DNA of 64,000 nt, taken from contig CBFIBG010000021.1 in NCBI GenBank assembly GCA_965660815.1, forward strand, positions 1 to 64,000, written 5' to 3'. The notes below the pieces were generated by a model. It saw only the letters and a list, made by a program, of their open reading frames with translations, searched no databases and was not told the DNA's origin. The position numbers were made by a program, and so were the translations under genes. The stretch comes from Glaciecola sp965660815 (lineage in GTDB: Bacteria; Pseudomonadota; Gammaproteobacteria; Enterobacterales; Alteromonadaceae). Below are positions 7,289 through 15,566 of the stretch, piece after piece. Position 1 is the first letter of the stretch. Every line of letters begins with the position of its first letter.

Positions 7289-8455
7289 ATGAATAAACAT
7301 TCGCTTTTATCCCGCCGTGCATTTTTACAAAACTTAGCTTTAGGAACTGGCTTGAGTTTGCTGCCCACGTCAATGCTTTTCGCCAACAACCAGAAAGCTA
7401 AGCCTGACGTACTTGATTTTAGAAAAGATGCCTCATTATTACAGTTGCACTACAATGAAAACTCTCTGGGAATGTCCAAAAAAGCGCTGTATGCAGCCCA
7501 AGAAAGCATTGAATTATATGGCAACAGGTACCCCGATACGGCAATTGACGATTTAAAACAGCAGATTTCATTAGAAAACCAAATCCCATCAAATCAATTA
7601 ATCCTAGGCAATGGCTCCACGGAAGTATTGGGAACAGTGGTTGCCTATGCGGCTTCCATAAATGCAACTTTGCTTGAGCCCAATCCTACCTTTGGTGATG
7701 TTAAAAGTCGCGCAAAAGCGAGAAATATGGAAGTAGTTCAAGTTAATTTAGGCAACGACTTTAAAACTAAAATTGAACAACTAGATAAAAAAGCAAAAAC
7801 GTTGAAAGGCCCAATATTAATAAACGTTTGCAATCCAAACAACCCAACAGGAACCATTGTTGATAAAGAAGAACTTTCAAATTGGATTGTCAATGCACCC
7901 GACAGTTACCTCTTTTTAATAGATGAGGCATATCATGAATATGCGTTAACCAATCCAAACTACTCAAGCGTTCTTCCGTTAATTAAGCAAGGTAGAGAAA
8001 ACCTAGTACTAACTCGAACGTTTTCTAAGATTTATGGCATGGCGGGCATGCGTGTGGGGTATGGCATAGCCGCACCTAACACAGCAGCTAAGCTGGACAA
8101 CCTAGCCGCTAGTTTTAATTTGTCTGCTGCTGGAGTTGCCGCAGCCAGCGTGTCCCTCTTGGACAAAGAATTTTTCAGACAAAGCGTTGCCTCCAACGAG
8201 CAAGCAAAACAAATACTAATAGAAGCACTGGAAGAACTTGAACTAAGTTATGTACCAAGCAACACTAACTTTGTTTTGCACAGAATAAACTCAGACTTAA
8301 ATACCTATTCCCAGCGAATGTTGGCCAATGGTATCAAAGTAGGAAGAAGAATGACCAAAGATGATAATTGGAACAGGTTATCGTTAGGACAGCCCTCAGA
8401 AATAGAACAGTTTGTTAGAACATTAAAAACGTTCAGGCAAAAAGGCTGGGTTTAA
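7289..8455 (+). CDS. Tat-exported HisC-like PLP aminotransferase
   Basis: A fold-type I, class I/II aminotransferase resembling histidinol-phosphate aminotransferase, 388 residues. The N-terminus SRRAFLQNLALGTGLSLLP is a twin-arginine signal (Arg9-Arg10), so the folded, PLP-loaded enzyme is predicted to act in the periplasm. Cofactor motifs are CNPNNPTG (181-188), FLIDEAYHEY (Asp212) and RTFSKIYGMAGMRVGYG with Lys247 as the Schiff-base lysine. It is not in a his operon and stands divergent from an exported D-aminoacylase-like protein, so a role in periplasmic amino-acid conversion is more likely than histidine synthesis; this is inference. Twin-arginine versions of this family are known from other marine gammaproteobacteria. 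Substrate unknown. Confidence 0.88.
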   Translation: MNKHSLLSRRAFLQNLALGTGLSLLPTSMLFANNQKAKPDVLDFRKDASLLQLHYNENSLGMSKKALYAAQESIELYGNRYPDTAIDDLKQQISLENQIPSNQLILGNGSTEVLGTVVAYAASINATLLEPNPTFGDVKSRAKARNMEVVQVNLGNDFKTKIEQLDKKAKTLKGPILINVCNPNNPTGTIVDKEELSNWIVNAPDSYLFLIDEAYHEYALTNPNYSSVLPLIKQGRENLVLTRTFSKIYGMAGMRVGYGIAAPNTAAKLDNLAASFNLSAAGVAAASVSLLDKEFFRQSVASNEQAKQILIEALEELELSYVPSNTNFVLHRINSDLNTYSQRMLANGIKVGRRMTKDDNWNRLSLGQPSEIEQFVRTLKTFRQKGWV

Positions 8456-8901
8456 TTCAATAGAGTTATTTTATTTATCTCATAAAACTCAAACCACACA
8501 TAAGCAAATATTCTTTAATGTCAAAACATTGTGAATCGTTTTGAAAAGGGGCGTTTTAACTTGTTCAACCGGTTCTTTCACACTGACAATTATCTTGTTT
8601 AAGCTATTCTAAAATGTGTCAATAACGGTAAAGTCGATAGCGACTAATTAAGTTGCTTTTAAACTGAATTTACGTCAGTGAAAATATGTATTGATGTGTG
8701 TATTTTTACAGTTTTAGTGAACGAGGTTGAAAACTTTCTACCAATTTTTCAGTAATAATAAATAACTCGGAGTATCTGCTAAGGGTTAATTGCAAATGTA
8801 TATAAATCATAACATCACATACTAATTTATGTTTGCAATACTGGGAAAGATGTCACGAAATTAACGGTAAAACGATAAAGAGGAGTTAAAGGACTTATTA
8901 C
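8456..8901. other. Intergenic region upstream of fpr with an inverted repeat
   Basis: No gene is supported in these 446 bases. An inverted repeat ATTGCAAA (8789-8796) / TTTGCAAT (8832-8839) with partly matching inner flanks lies about 65-110 bp before the fpr start and may be an operator. The fpr start itself is preceded by AGAGGAG about 17 nt upstream and a closer AAAGGA. Confidence 0.4.
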
Positions 8902-9690
8902 ATGAGAAATGCCCACAAAGAAACGGTCACTTTTGTGAAGCACTGGAATGAGACACTTTTTTCATTTCGAACCACAAGAAAATCTTCACTCACATTTGAA
9001 AATGGTCAATTCGTAATGATTGGACTGGAGGTAGATGGTAAACCATTGTTACGTGCTTATAGCATTGCCAGCCCAAATTATAGCGATGAGTTAGAGTTCT
9101 TCTCGATAAAAGTACCGCATGGGGCCCTTACCTCTCGTCTATTAAACATTAAGATGGGCGATGAGGTGCTTGTTACGTCAAGGCCCACAGGAACGCTTGT
9201 ACCCGGCTATTTGATACCAGGCAAGCATTTATATTTGCTGGCAACAGGGACAGGCCTTGCTCCTTTTTTAAGTATTATCCAAGACCCTGATATATATGAG
9301 CAATATGAAAAAATTGTGTTGGTGCACGGTACACGCTGGAAAAGCGAACTAACCTATCAAGAGTTAATTTGCCAAGAGCTACCACATAATGAATATTTCG
9401 GTGATTTAGTGTCCCAAAAGCTCGTTTATTATCCCACGGTGACCAGAGAGCCCTTTTATTACCATGACACTCAACACTGCGGCAGAATTACGCATTTATT
9501 GGAATCTGGGCAATTAACCAACAAGCTGGGATTGCCTGATATAGAACCGGAGTTTGACCGATTTATGCTATGTGGAAACGACCCAATGCTTCAAGATACA
9601 ATGTCAATTTTGAATAAAAAGGGGTTTACCAAAGCAACTTCAAGAAGCCAAGGACACTACGTTATCGAACAAGCATTTATTGAAAAATAA
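8902..9690 (+). CDS. fpr: Ferredoxin/flavodoxin-NADP reductase
   Basis: Cytoplasmic FAD enzyme that moves electrons between NADPH and ferredoxin or flavodoxin. The 262-residue length is usual for the bacterial Fpr family. The FAD-binding motif RAYSIAS is at 51-57, the NADP-binding motif ATGTGLAPF at 114-122, the CGNDPML motif is near the C-terminus, and the tail GHYVIEQAFIEK matches the family's characteristic ending. The start ATG is supported by AAAGGA 8-9 nt upstream. Followed by elbB in the same direction after about 100 bp, probably under separate control. The family is often induced by oxidative stress; no regulator site could be confirmed here. Confidence 0.95.
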   Translation: MRNAHKETVTFVKHWNETLFSFRTTRKSSLTFENGQFVMIGLEVDGKPLLRAYSIASPNYSDELEFFSIKVPHGALTSRLLNIKMGDEVLVTSRPTGTLVPGYLIPGKHLYLLATGTGLAPFLSIIQDPDIYEQYEKIVLVHGTRWKSELTYQELICQELPHNEYFGDLVSQKLVYYPTVTREPFYYHDTQHCGRITHLLESGQLTNKLGLPDIEPEFDRFMLCGNDPMLQDTMSILNKKGFTKATSRSQGHYVIEQAFIEK

Positions 9691-9788
9691 AGAAACAATT
9701 CATTGTCTTTTAAAACAATAGTGCAAGTGGTGAGGCCTTTGGCATAAGGTAAAAGACAGACCGTTAATTGAATAAAAAGGGGAAAAGA

Positions 9789-10436
9789 ATGAAAAAAGTA
9801 GCCGTTATTTTGTCAGGATGTGGTGTTTACGACGGCGCAGAAATACACGAATCTGTGCTCACTATTCTCGCATTAGAAAACGCTGGTGCTGAATATCAAT
9901 GTTTTGCACCCAATATTAAACAGCGACACGTGGTCAATCACTTAACAGGAGAAGTTGACGAAACGGATGAACGAAATGTTTTAGTGGAATCCGCCAGAAT
10001 AACTCGTGGTGCTATTTCGGATCTTGCCACCATCAATCCAGACGATTTTGATGTACTTTTGATACCCGGTGGCTTTGGCGCTGCAAAAAACTTATGCAGT
10101 TTCGCGGTGGAAGGAGCAAGCAGCTCAGTCAATGAAGACGTGTTGAAAGTTTGCAAAGCCTTTGCAGAGCAAAACAAAACGGCAGGCTACGCATGCATTG
10201 CTCCTGCTATTATTCCGGCGGTTTACCCGAAAGGCGTCAAGCTTACTGTTGGCAACGACCAAGACACCATTGACGCATTAGAAAGTATGGGTGCTCAACA
10301 TATTCAAGCGAACGTAGAGGATGTAGTAGAAGACGAAAGATATCATTTGTATTCCACGCCTGCTTACATGCTAGCAAAAAATATAAAGGAAGCTTCTGCA
10401 AGTATCGAAAATTTAGTTGCCCGAATCCTTGCATAA
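9789..10436 (+). CDS. elbB: Isoprenoid biosynthesis glyoxalase ElbB (DJ-1/PfpI family)
   Basis: A 215-residue protein of the DJ-1/PfpI glutamine-amidotransferase-like superfamily, closely matching E. coli ElbB (217 residues), which has weak glyoxalase activity and was linked to early isoprenoid synthesis. The start at 9789 (MKKVAVILSGCGVYDG) is chosen over an upstream TTG because AGGGGA is correctly spaced before it. The nucleophile cysteine lies in GYACIAPAI, and the conserved GGFGAAKNL motif is present. It lies between fpr and an ABC exporter, all in the same direction but with gaps of about 100-150 bp. Confidence 0.93.
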   Translation: MKKVAVILSGCGVYDGAEIHESVLTILALENAGAEYQCFAPNIKQRHVVNHLTGEVDETDERNVLVESARITRGAISDLATINPDDFDVLLIPGGFGAAKNLCSFAVEGASSSVNEDVLKVCKAFAEQNKTAGYACIAPAIIPAVYPKGVKLTVGNDQDTIDALESMGAQHIQANVEDVVEDERYHLYSTPAYMLAKNIKEASASIENLVARILA

Positions 10437-10449
10437 AAGTAATCAGTCT

Positions 10450-10476
10450 ATACGCAACCCGTAGCGTATTTGTTTT
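10450..10476 (+). terminator. Probable terminator after elbB
   Basis: A 6-bp stem ATACGC / GCGTAT with an 8-nt loop is followed by TTTGTTTT. It starts 13 nt after the elbB stop and is likely to separate elbB from the downstream ABC exporter gene. Confidence 0.5.
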
Positions 10477-10581
10477 ATACTGGCCTGCATATTGATTTTC
10501 ACGCATACTATGAGTGCAGGCTACTTCTTGTTTGTTTTCGTTTCTCAACTATCCCTAGTCAGTAAATAAAGGACTCAATAA

Positions 10582-12378
10582 GTGCGATCCAACCGATTTC
10601 CTATGAACGAAGAAACCGCTTTTAACTGGCGCGTATTGACCAAACTCTGGCCATTTTTAACTGAATTTAAAACACGAGTTTGGCTCGCAATTAGCTGTTT
10701 AGTTGGGGCAAAAATAGCAAGTGTCGCCTTACCTTTTGTGTTAAAGCATATCGTCGACAATTTGAACATTGACGGCGCAACAGCCGCTATTTTGGCCATT
10801 ATCTTATCATTGATCATTGCCTATGGAGCCTTGAGATTTGCCAATGTATTGTTCGGCGAAATTAGAGATACGTTATTTGGCCGGGTTACAGAAAGAGCAA
10901 TGCGCAGAGTCGGGTTGAAAGTATTCAAACATTTACATCAATTGGACCTTGATTTTCACTTATCGCGACAGACAGGAGGATTATCCAGGGACGTTGAAAG
11001 AGGTACTAGCGGTATAAGTTTCCTGATGCGTTTTTTGGTTTTTAATATAGGCCCTACGCTTCTTGAGATTGGCATGGTAGTTGGCATTTTGCTGTTCAAC
11101 TATGGCTGGACATTTGCATTGGTTATCGTAGTGGCAGTGGTCAGCTATGTTACTTTTTCAATTAAAGCAACCGATTGGCGAACTAAGTATGTCAAAGAGT
11201 TAAATCAAGCAGATAACACCAGCAACACCCGAGCCATTGACAGCCTGTTAAATTTTGAAACCGTAAAGTATTTCAATAACGAAGAGTATGAAGCCAATCG
11301 TTATGACGTAGGACTTGCCGATTGGGAAAAGGCCAGACGCAAAAACAGACTATCACTCTTTGCATTAAATGGTGGACAGGCACTCATTATTGCGTTAGCA
11401 ATGACTTCAATGCTTGCGCTTGCAGCGATAGAAGTCGCCAATGGCAATATGACCATTGGAGACTTTGTCTTAGTCAATGCCTTTACTATGCAAATCTTTA
11501 TGCCGCTAAACTTCTTGGGCTTTGTGTATAGGGAAATTAGAGGCTCGCTGACTAACATAGAAAACTTGTTCAAGCTTCTTGAACAGACTCCCAAAGTGAT
11601 AGACAAGCCTGAGGCTGGCGAATTAATCGTTTCAAAGGGTGAGATTACGTTTGAAAGCGTCAGTTTTCGTTATCATGACAAACGAGAAATTATTAACAAT
11701 ATTTCTTTTACGATACCAGCCGGTAACAAAGTCGCCGTCGTCGGCGCAAGCGGCGCAGGTAAATCCACACTGGTAAAATTATTATTTCGATTCTATGATC
11801 CAAACGAAGGGAGAATATGCATCGACGGGCAGGATATCAGCAAAGTGTCGCAAAGTTCTTTGCGTAAACAAATTGGGATCGTTCCACAAGACACAGTATT
11901 GTTCAACGACACTATTTTTGAAAATATCAAGTATGGTCAGCCGAACGCCAGCGAAGCTCAAATTAAACAAGCCATTGAAATGGCCAATTTGGCCGAATTC
12001 ATTGAGAACTTGCCCGATAAAGGAGATACACAAGTGGGAGAGCGCGGGTTAAAACTCAGCGGCGGCGAAAAGCAAAGAGTATCGATTGCTAGAACCATTC
12101 TGAAACGCCCTCCGATCATGGTATTTGATGAAGCGACTTCGTCTTTGGATTCTCAATCCGAAAGAACCATATTAAGTTCTTTGAAAGATTTGTCGAAAGG
12201 CCATACTAGTTTTGTAGTGGCGCATAGATTATCGACGATTATGGATGCAGACAACATCATAGTCATGAATAACGGAAAAGTGCACGAACAAGGGACGCAT
12301 AGAGCACTGCTGGAAAGTGATGGATTGTATGCGAAATTGTGGAAAGCTCAGCAACAAAAAGAATATAAAGTTAATTGA
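10582..12378 (+). CDS. Atm1/HMT1-type ABC exporter (fused permease and ATPase)
   Basis: A 598-residue half-transporter: six membrane segments in roughly residues 30-320, then a nucleotide-binding domain. Walker A is GASGAGKST (388-396), the signature LSGGEKQR begins at 492, Walker B is MVFDEA (513-518) and the switch histidine is near 548 (AHRLSTI). Family members in bacteria and mitochondria export glutathione-type sulfur or metal conjugates; the overall sequence (SRQTGGLSRDVERG, VKYFNNEEYE) is characteristic of this branch. GTG at 10582 is preferred because AAAGGA lies 8-9 nt upstream; an ATG occurs seven codons later. It is followed after 13 bp by a DUF3820 gene. Confidence 0.92.
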   Translation: MRSNRFPMNEETAFNWRVLTKLWPFLTEFKTRVWLAISCLVGAKIASVALPFVLKHIVDNLNIDGATAAILAIILSLIIAYGALRFANVLFGEIRDTLFGRVTERAMRRVGLKVFKHLHQLDLDFHLSRQTGGLSRDVERGTSGISFLMRFLVFNIGPTLLEIGMVVGILLFNYGWTFALVIVVAVVSYVTFSIKATDWRTKYVKELNQADNTSNTRAIDSLLNFETVKYFNNEEYEANRYDVGLADWEKARRKNRLSLFALNGGQALIIALAMTSMLALAAIEVANGNMTIGDFVLVNAFTMQIFMPLNFLGFVYREIRGSLTNIENLFKLLEQTPKVIDKPEAGELIVSKGEITFESVSFRYHDKREIINNISFTIPAGNKVAVVGASGAGKSTLVKLLFRFYDPNEGRICIDGQDISKVSQSSLRKQIGIVPQDTVLFNDTIFENIKYGQPNASEAQIKQAIEMANLAEFIENLPDKGDTQVGERGLKLSGGEKQRVSIARTILKRPPIMVFDEATSSLDSQSERTILSSLKDLSKGHTSFVVAHRLSTIMDADNIIVMNNGKVHEQGTHRALLESDGLYAKLWKAQQQKEYKVN

Positions 12379-12391
12379 AGCAGCCAATTAA

Positions 12392-12661
12392 ATGACCGAC
12401 AAACTAATACATGAAGATCAGGAATATCTCGTCAGCACTATTAATTTAGAAATGCCTTTCGGTAAATACAAAGGCACTAAACTTATCCATTTACCGGAAC
12501 CTTATTTGGTCTGGTTTCATCAAAAGGGATTTCCAGCGGGCAAGTTAGGAGAACAGCTTGCCCTTATGTATGAAATCAAACTCAATGGATTAGAAAAATT
12601 ACTGAGTCCTTTGGTTAAAGCCTCTATTACAGATACGTCTGCAGATCGACATGAGCCCTAA
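12392..12661 (+). CDS. DUF3820 family protein
   Basis: An 89-residue cytoplasmic protein with the DUF3820 core: MPFGKYKGTKL, LPEPYLVWFHQKGFPAGKLG and LALMYEIKLNGL. The family has no assigned biochemical function. It starts 13 bp after the ABC exporter stop and could be co-transcribed with it. Its last 63 bp overlap the 3' end of the convergent cyclophilin gene, so the C-terminal residues of both proteins are encoded by complementary strands. Confidence 0.85.
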   Translation: MTDKLIHEDQEYLVSTINLEMPFGKYKGTKLIHLPEPYLVWFHQKGFPAGKLGEQLALMYEIKLNGLEKLLSPLVKASITDTSADRHEP

Positions 12662-13414
12662 TAGAATAAGCCAAGCACTGCTCACACCGCCTCCGCTACT
12701 AGAATCACTTCCACCGGCTGAGGGCTGACCGTCCCCTCCGCTGTTTATTAGCGTATTGGGTACTGGGACAATATCTGGGTTAGTGACCGTTGCAGCGTCA
12801 ACCACAACTATATCGCTTATAATAACTAAGTTGTTATCGTCTGGAAGCTTGTTTGAGTTGAAGTCTGTTTGAGTGTAACTTCTAAGTGGTAATTCGTTAA
12901 ACGGCGAATTAAATGCAAAGCGAGGTAAGTTTGCTATTCTGTCGACCACTTGCATTCCGTCTCCAATTACTTGCCCGAAAACTGTAAATCCCCCGTTTTG
13001 CGTATCTAAGTTGCTTGAGTTATTACTTAAATTAATAAAAAACTGTGACGTTGCGCTGTTGGGATTTCCACTCAACTTTGCATAAGCTAGCATACCTCTT
13101 ACATTTGAAAGCACTGGCTCATTATTTACTGCCAAACCTGAAGGTACTGAGTCTAAAGGGAAATTATTATTGTATTGGAAGCCTCCCATTTGGATAACGA
13201 AGTTATTTGCACTTCGATGGACTACGTTGTTAGCATAGGCTCCTGAATTGACGTAGCTTAAGAAATTACTGACACTTTGAGGAGTCGTTTCGTCGAAAAG
13301 ATTAATCTGGAAGTTTCCTTCAACTGTTCTTATCTCTACGACCGTAGCTTGTGCGTTTCCTAGTATAATCCCCGCAAAGAAGAGACAAACAGCGAGGTAC
13401 CTTTTATATTTCAT
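12599..13414 (-). CDS. Exported cyclophilin-type peptidyl-prolyl isomerase with GlyGly-CTERM tail
   Basis: Catalyses proline cis-trans isomerisation outside the cytoplasm. Residues 1-23 are a signal peptide (ending GNAQA), followed by a cyclophilin domain with VVHRSANNFVIQMGGF and SATSQFFINLSNN, corresponding to the conserved FxxQGG and SQFFI motifs. The C-terminus changes to a Ser/Gly-rich linker (SAGGSDSSSGGG), a hydrophobic segment with Trp (SSAWLILLGLMS) and basic residues (CRR), the pattern of GlyGly-CTERM sorting signals processed by rhombosortase. An unusual extra tail of 11 residues follows the basic pair and lies within the overlap with the DUF3820 gene. GGA about 9 nt upstream supports the start. 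Confidence 0.9.
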   Translation of the reverse strand: MKYKRYLAVCLFFAGIILGNAQATVVEIRTVEGNFQINLFDETTPQSVSNFLSYVNSGAYANNVVHRSANNFVIQMGGFQYNNNFPLDSVPSGLAVNNEPVLSNVRGMLAYAKLSGNPNSATSQFFINLSNNSSNLDTQNGGFTVFGQVIGDGMQVVDRIANLPRFAFNSPFNELPLRSYTQTDFNSNKLPDDNNLVIISDIVVVDAATVTNPDIVPVPNTLINSGGDGQPSAGGSDSSSGGGVSSAWLILLGLMSICRRICNRGFNQRTQ

Positions 13415-13795
13415 GAGATTTTTCCATAGTTAAAACGATTCAAAAGTTAAACCATTATTATTGTTGATTGAGTTTCTATGCTCGTTCTTGTTAGTTTGTT
13501 GCAAGCCGTTAACAAGTAACGTTTAAATGCATCTGTTTATACCTCATATCTTCTTTTAAGAATGTAACAGTTTGTATAAATAACAACTGTTTAAACTGTT
13601 GACTCAGTACTTTTGACTCAATGCTTTTCGCATTCTTATAAGACTAAGGGTTTGTAAACCAATGTCTAGGTTACCTTCAAACATAAACTTCTATAATCTG
13701 CTACCGATGTAATAAACATTGATTACAGGCATTCCCATGTGTTATGCAGTTTACGACATTTTAATTTCTACGCATCTTCGTATAGAGGCATTATT
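13415..13795. other. Divergent intergenic region
   Basis: Separates the cyclophilin gene from the small membrane protein. It is AT-rich with short direct repeats such as AACTGTT occurring twice around GTTTAAAC near 13585. No gene or RNA is supported. Confidence 0.4.
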
Positions 13796-13984
13796 ATGAA
13801 TTATGCAAAAACTTTCATAAGTTTATTTATCGCGCTTTTAGTCGCTATCACTTGCTCAGCATTTGCAGATAAAGCATGGATAATAGATGACACTTATCTA
13901 AACCTACTAAAACATACCGGCGTCTTTTTAGCCGCTGCCAGTACTTTTTTGCTGACAAAGTCGAAACTTAGTAGCCTGAATTAA
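13796..13984 (+). CDS. Small membrane or exported protein of unknown function
   Basis: A 62-residue protein. The ATG at 13796 is chosen because AGAGG lies about 8 nt upstream and the product then starts with MNYAKTFISLFIALLVAITCSAFA, either a cleavable signal peptide or a first membrane segment. A second hydrophobic stretch lies around residues 38-52, followed by a basic tail (KSKLSSLN). I do not recognise the family. It stands alone between the cyclophilin and DAHP synthase genes. Confidence 0.55.
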   Translation: MNYAKTFISLFIALLVAITCSAFADKAWIIDDTYLNLLKHTGVFLAAASTFLLTKSKLSSLN

Positions 13985-14004
13985 CCATTATTGGCTTTTT
14001 TAAC

Positions 14005-14029
14005 CCCCTGCAGGACTTTCTTGCAGGGG
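14005..14029. terminator. GC-rich hairpin between convergent genes
   Basis: CCCCTGCA pairs perfectly with TGCAGGGG across a 9-nt loop, located just after the small membrane protein and 8 bp before the end of the DAHP synthase gene. Neither strand has a good T run after the stem, so termination would need other help; it may serve as an mRNA 3'-end stabiliser. Confidence 0.4.
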
Positions 14030-14036
14030 AATAGCA

Positions 14037-15377
14037 CTACTTCTTTAAATGATCGGCTACTAAAAATGCCATCTCTAACACTTGATCGGCGTTTAATCTA
14101 GGATCGCACTGGGTCTGATACGCTTGGGCTAAATCATCGTCACTAATCTCATATGCGCCGCCTGTACACTCTGTAACATGCTGACCAGTCATTTCTAAAT
14201 GTATGCCTCCAGCATGCGTCCCCTCGCTTTCATGAGCAGCAAAGAATTGCTTTATTTCATCCAAAATTGCATCGAAGTTTCTGGTTTTATAACCGCTTGA
14301 AGCTTTGAACGTATTGCCATGCATTGGATCAGAGCTCCACACCACATGTCTGCCCTCTTGTTTAACGCGGTTTAATAATCGAGGTAGATTATCGGCAAGC
14401 TTGTTTGCCCCCATTCTGGTGATCAGTGTTAGCCTACCAGGAATATTATTAGGGTTTAATGCATCGATTAACTTTATAAGTTCATCCTCTTGCATTGTGG
14501 GCCCAATTTTTACGCCAATTGGGTTATTGATCCCTTTAAAAAACTCGACATGAGCATGATCTAACTGCCGAGTACGCTCACCGATCCACAACATATGCGC
14601 AGAACAGTTGTAGGGTTTACCAGTCAATGTATCAACTCTAGTCAACGCTTGCTCATAGTTTAATAACAATGCTTCGTGTGAAGTAAACAAGCTAGTTTCA
14701 TGAAGAGAAGAAGTATTTTGACTATTCACCCCTAAAACGTCCATAAATGACAGAGTATCTTCGATTCTTTTGGCAATGTCGTGGTATCTCTCTTTAAGTG
14801 GATTGTTTTCCAAAAATGCCATATTCCAACGGTTGACTTGGTGAAGGTCGGCTAACCCCCCTTGGGCAAATGCTCTAAGCAAGTTCAACGTCGCTGCACT
14901 TCGATGGTAAGCGTCGAGCAACCTAGTAGGATCGGGCTCTCTCGCTTCGGGTGTGAAGTCAATACTGTTAATGATATCGCCTCTGTAGCTGGGCAATTCA
15001 ACGCCATTAATAGTCTCGGTGTCTGCACTTCTTGGCTTAGCATACTGGCCAGCCATCCTCGCGACTTTGGTGACTGGACATCGACCTGCGAACGTCAATA
15101 CGATGGCCATTTGCAGTATTACTTTAAATGTGTCGCGGATTTTAGGCGCATTAAACTCATCAAACGATTCTGCACAATCGCCGCCCTGCAATAGAAAACC
15201 ATTGCCTTGAGAAACATCGCCGAGCTGTTTGAAAAGTTGTCTAGTCTCTTCTGCAAATACTAATGGCGGATAACTTGCAATTTTTTGTTCGACGTCTTTA
15301 AGTTTTTTTTGATCTTTATAACTAGGCTGTTGAAGAATTGGCTTTTTTCGCCAACTATCGATACTCCACTGACTCAC
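14037..15377 (-). CDS. DAHP synthase, class II (first step of the shikimate pathway)
   Basis: Condenses phosphoenolpyruvate and erythrose-4-phosphate to 3-deoxy-D-arabino-heptulosonate-7-phosphate. The 446-residue protein belongs to the plant-like class II type: WSIDSWRKKPILQQPSY near the N-terminus, LLQGGDCAESF, RMAGQYAKPRS, and GVKIGPTM. I set the start at a GTG (15377) since AGAGG lies 7 nt upstream and class II enzymes start close to this WSIDSWR segment; an ATG six codons earlier would put the ribosome-binding site inside the gene. It is a single gene between a small membrane protein and nagA. A TrpR-box-like sequence lies about 120 bp upstream. Confidence 0.95.
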   Translation of the reverse strand: MSQWSIDSWRKKPILQQPSYKDQKKLKDVEQKIASYPPLVFAEETRQLFKQLGDVSQGNGFLLQGGDCAESFDEFNAPKIRDTFKVILQMAIVLTFAGRCPVTKVARMAGQYAKPRSADTETINGVELPSYRGDIINSIDFTPEAREPDPTRLLDAYHRSAATLNLLRAFAQGGLADLHQVNRWNMAFLENNPLKERYHDIAKRIEDTLSFMDVLGVNSQNTSSLHETSLFTSHEALLLNYEQALTRVDTLTGKPYNCSAHMLWIGERTRQLDHAHVEFFKGINNPIGVKIGPTMQEDELIKLIDALNPNNIPGRLTLITRMGANKLADNLPRLLNRVKQEGRHVVWSSDPMHGNTFKASSGYKTRNFDAILDEIKQFFAAHESEGTHAGGIHLEMTGQHVTECTGGAYEISDDDLAQAYQTQCDPRLNADQVLEMAFLVADHLKK

Positions 15378-15497
15378 AATTTTACCTCTAAACAATTAAT
15401 GATATTTAACGCTGTAATAAAAATAAAATTCGATGCAAACAGCACAGACGATTAACTTTTAATTTAATCTTTTTATGATTTATTAAGGTTAGTATTG

Positions 15498-15515
15498 AAT
15501 AGTTACTAGTGTACT
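15498..15515. promoter_or_regulatory. Possible TrpR-like operator upstream of DAHP synthase
   Basis: TTACTAGTGTACTGACTT resembles E. coli TrpR operators (core ACTAGT..AC, and closest to the mtr-type box with GTGTACTG). The left half matches well and the right half is poor. Location about 120 bp before the gene is plausible for control of aromatic synthesis, but the evidence is only similarity by eye. Confidence 0.25.
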
Positions 15516-15566
15516 GACTTCGAGTGCGTTTACAAAATGTTATTGTTAAAGATTTCACTATTTTAG

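Noticed and set aside
15019..15210. Open frames on the strand opposite to DAHP synthase and other long genes
   Set aside because: They lie fully inside well-supported genes, lack ribosome-binding sites and show no protein family features; they are shadows.
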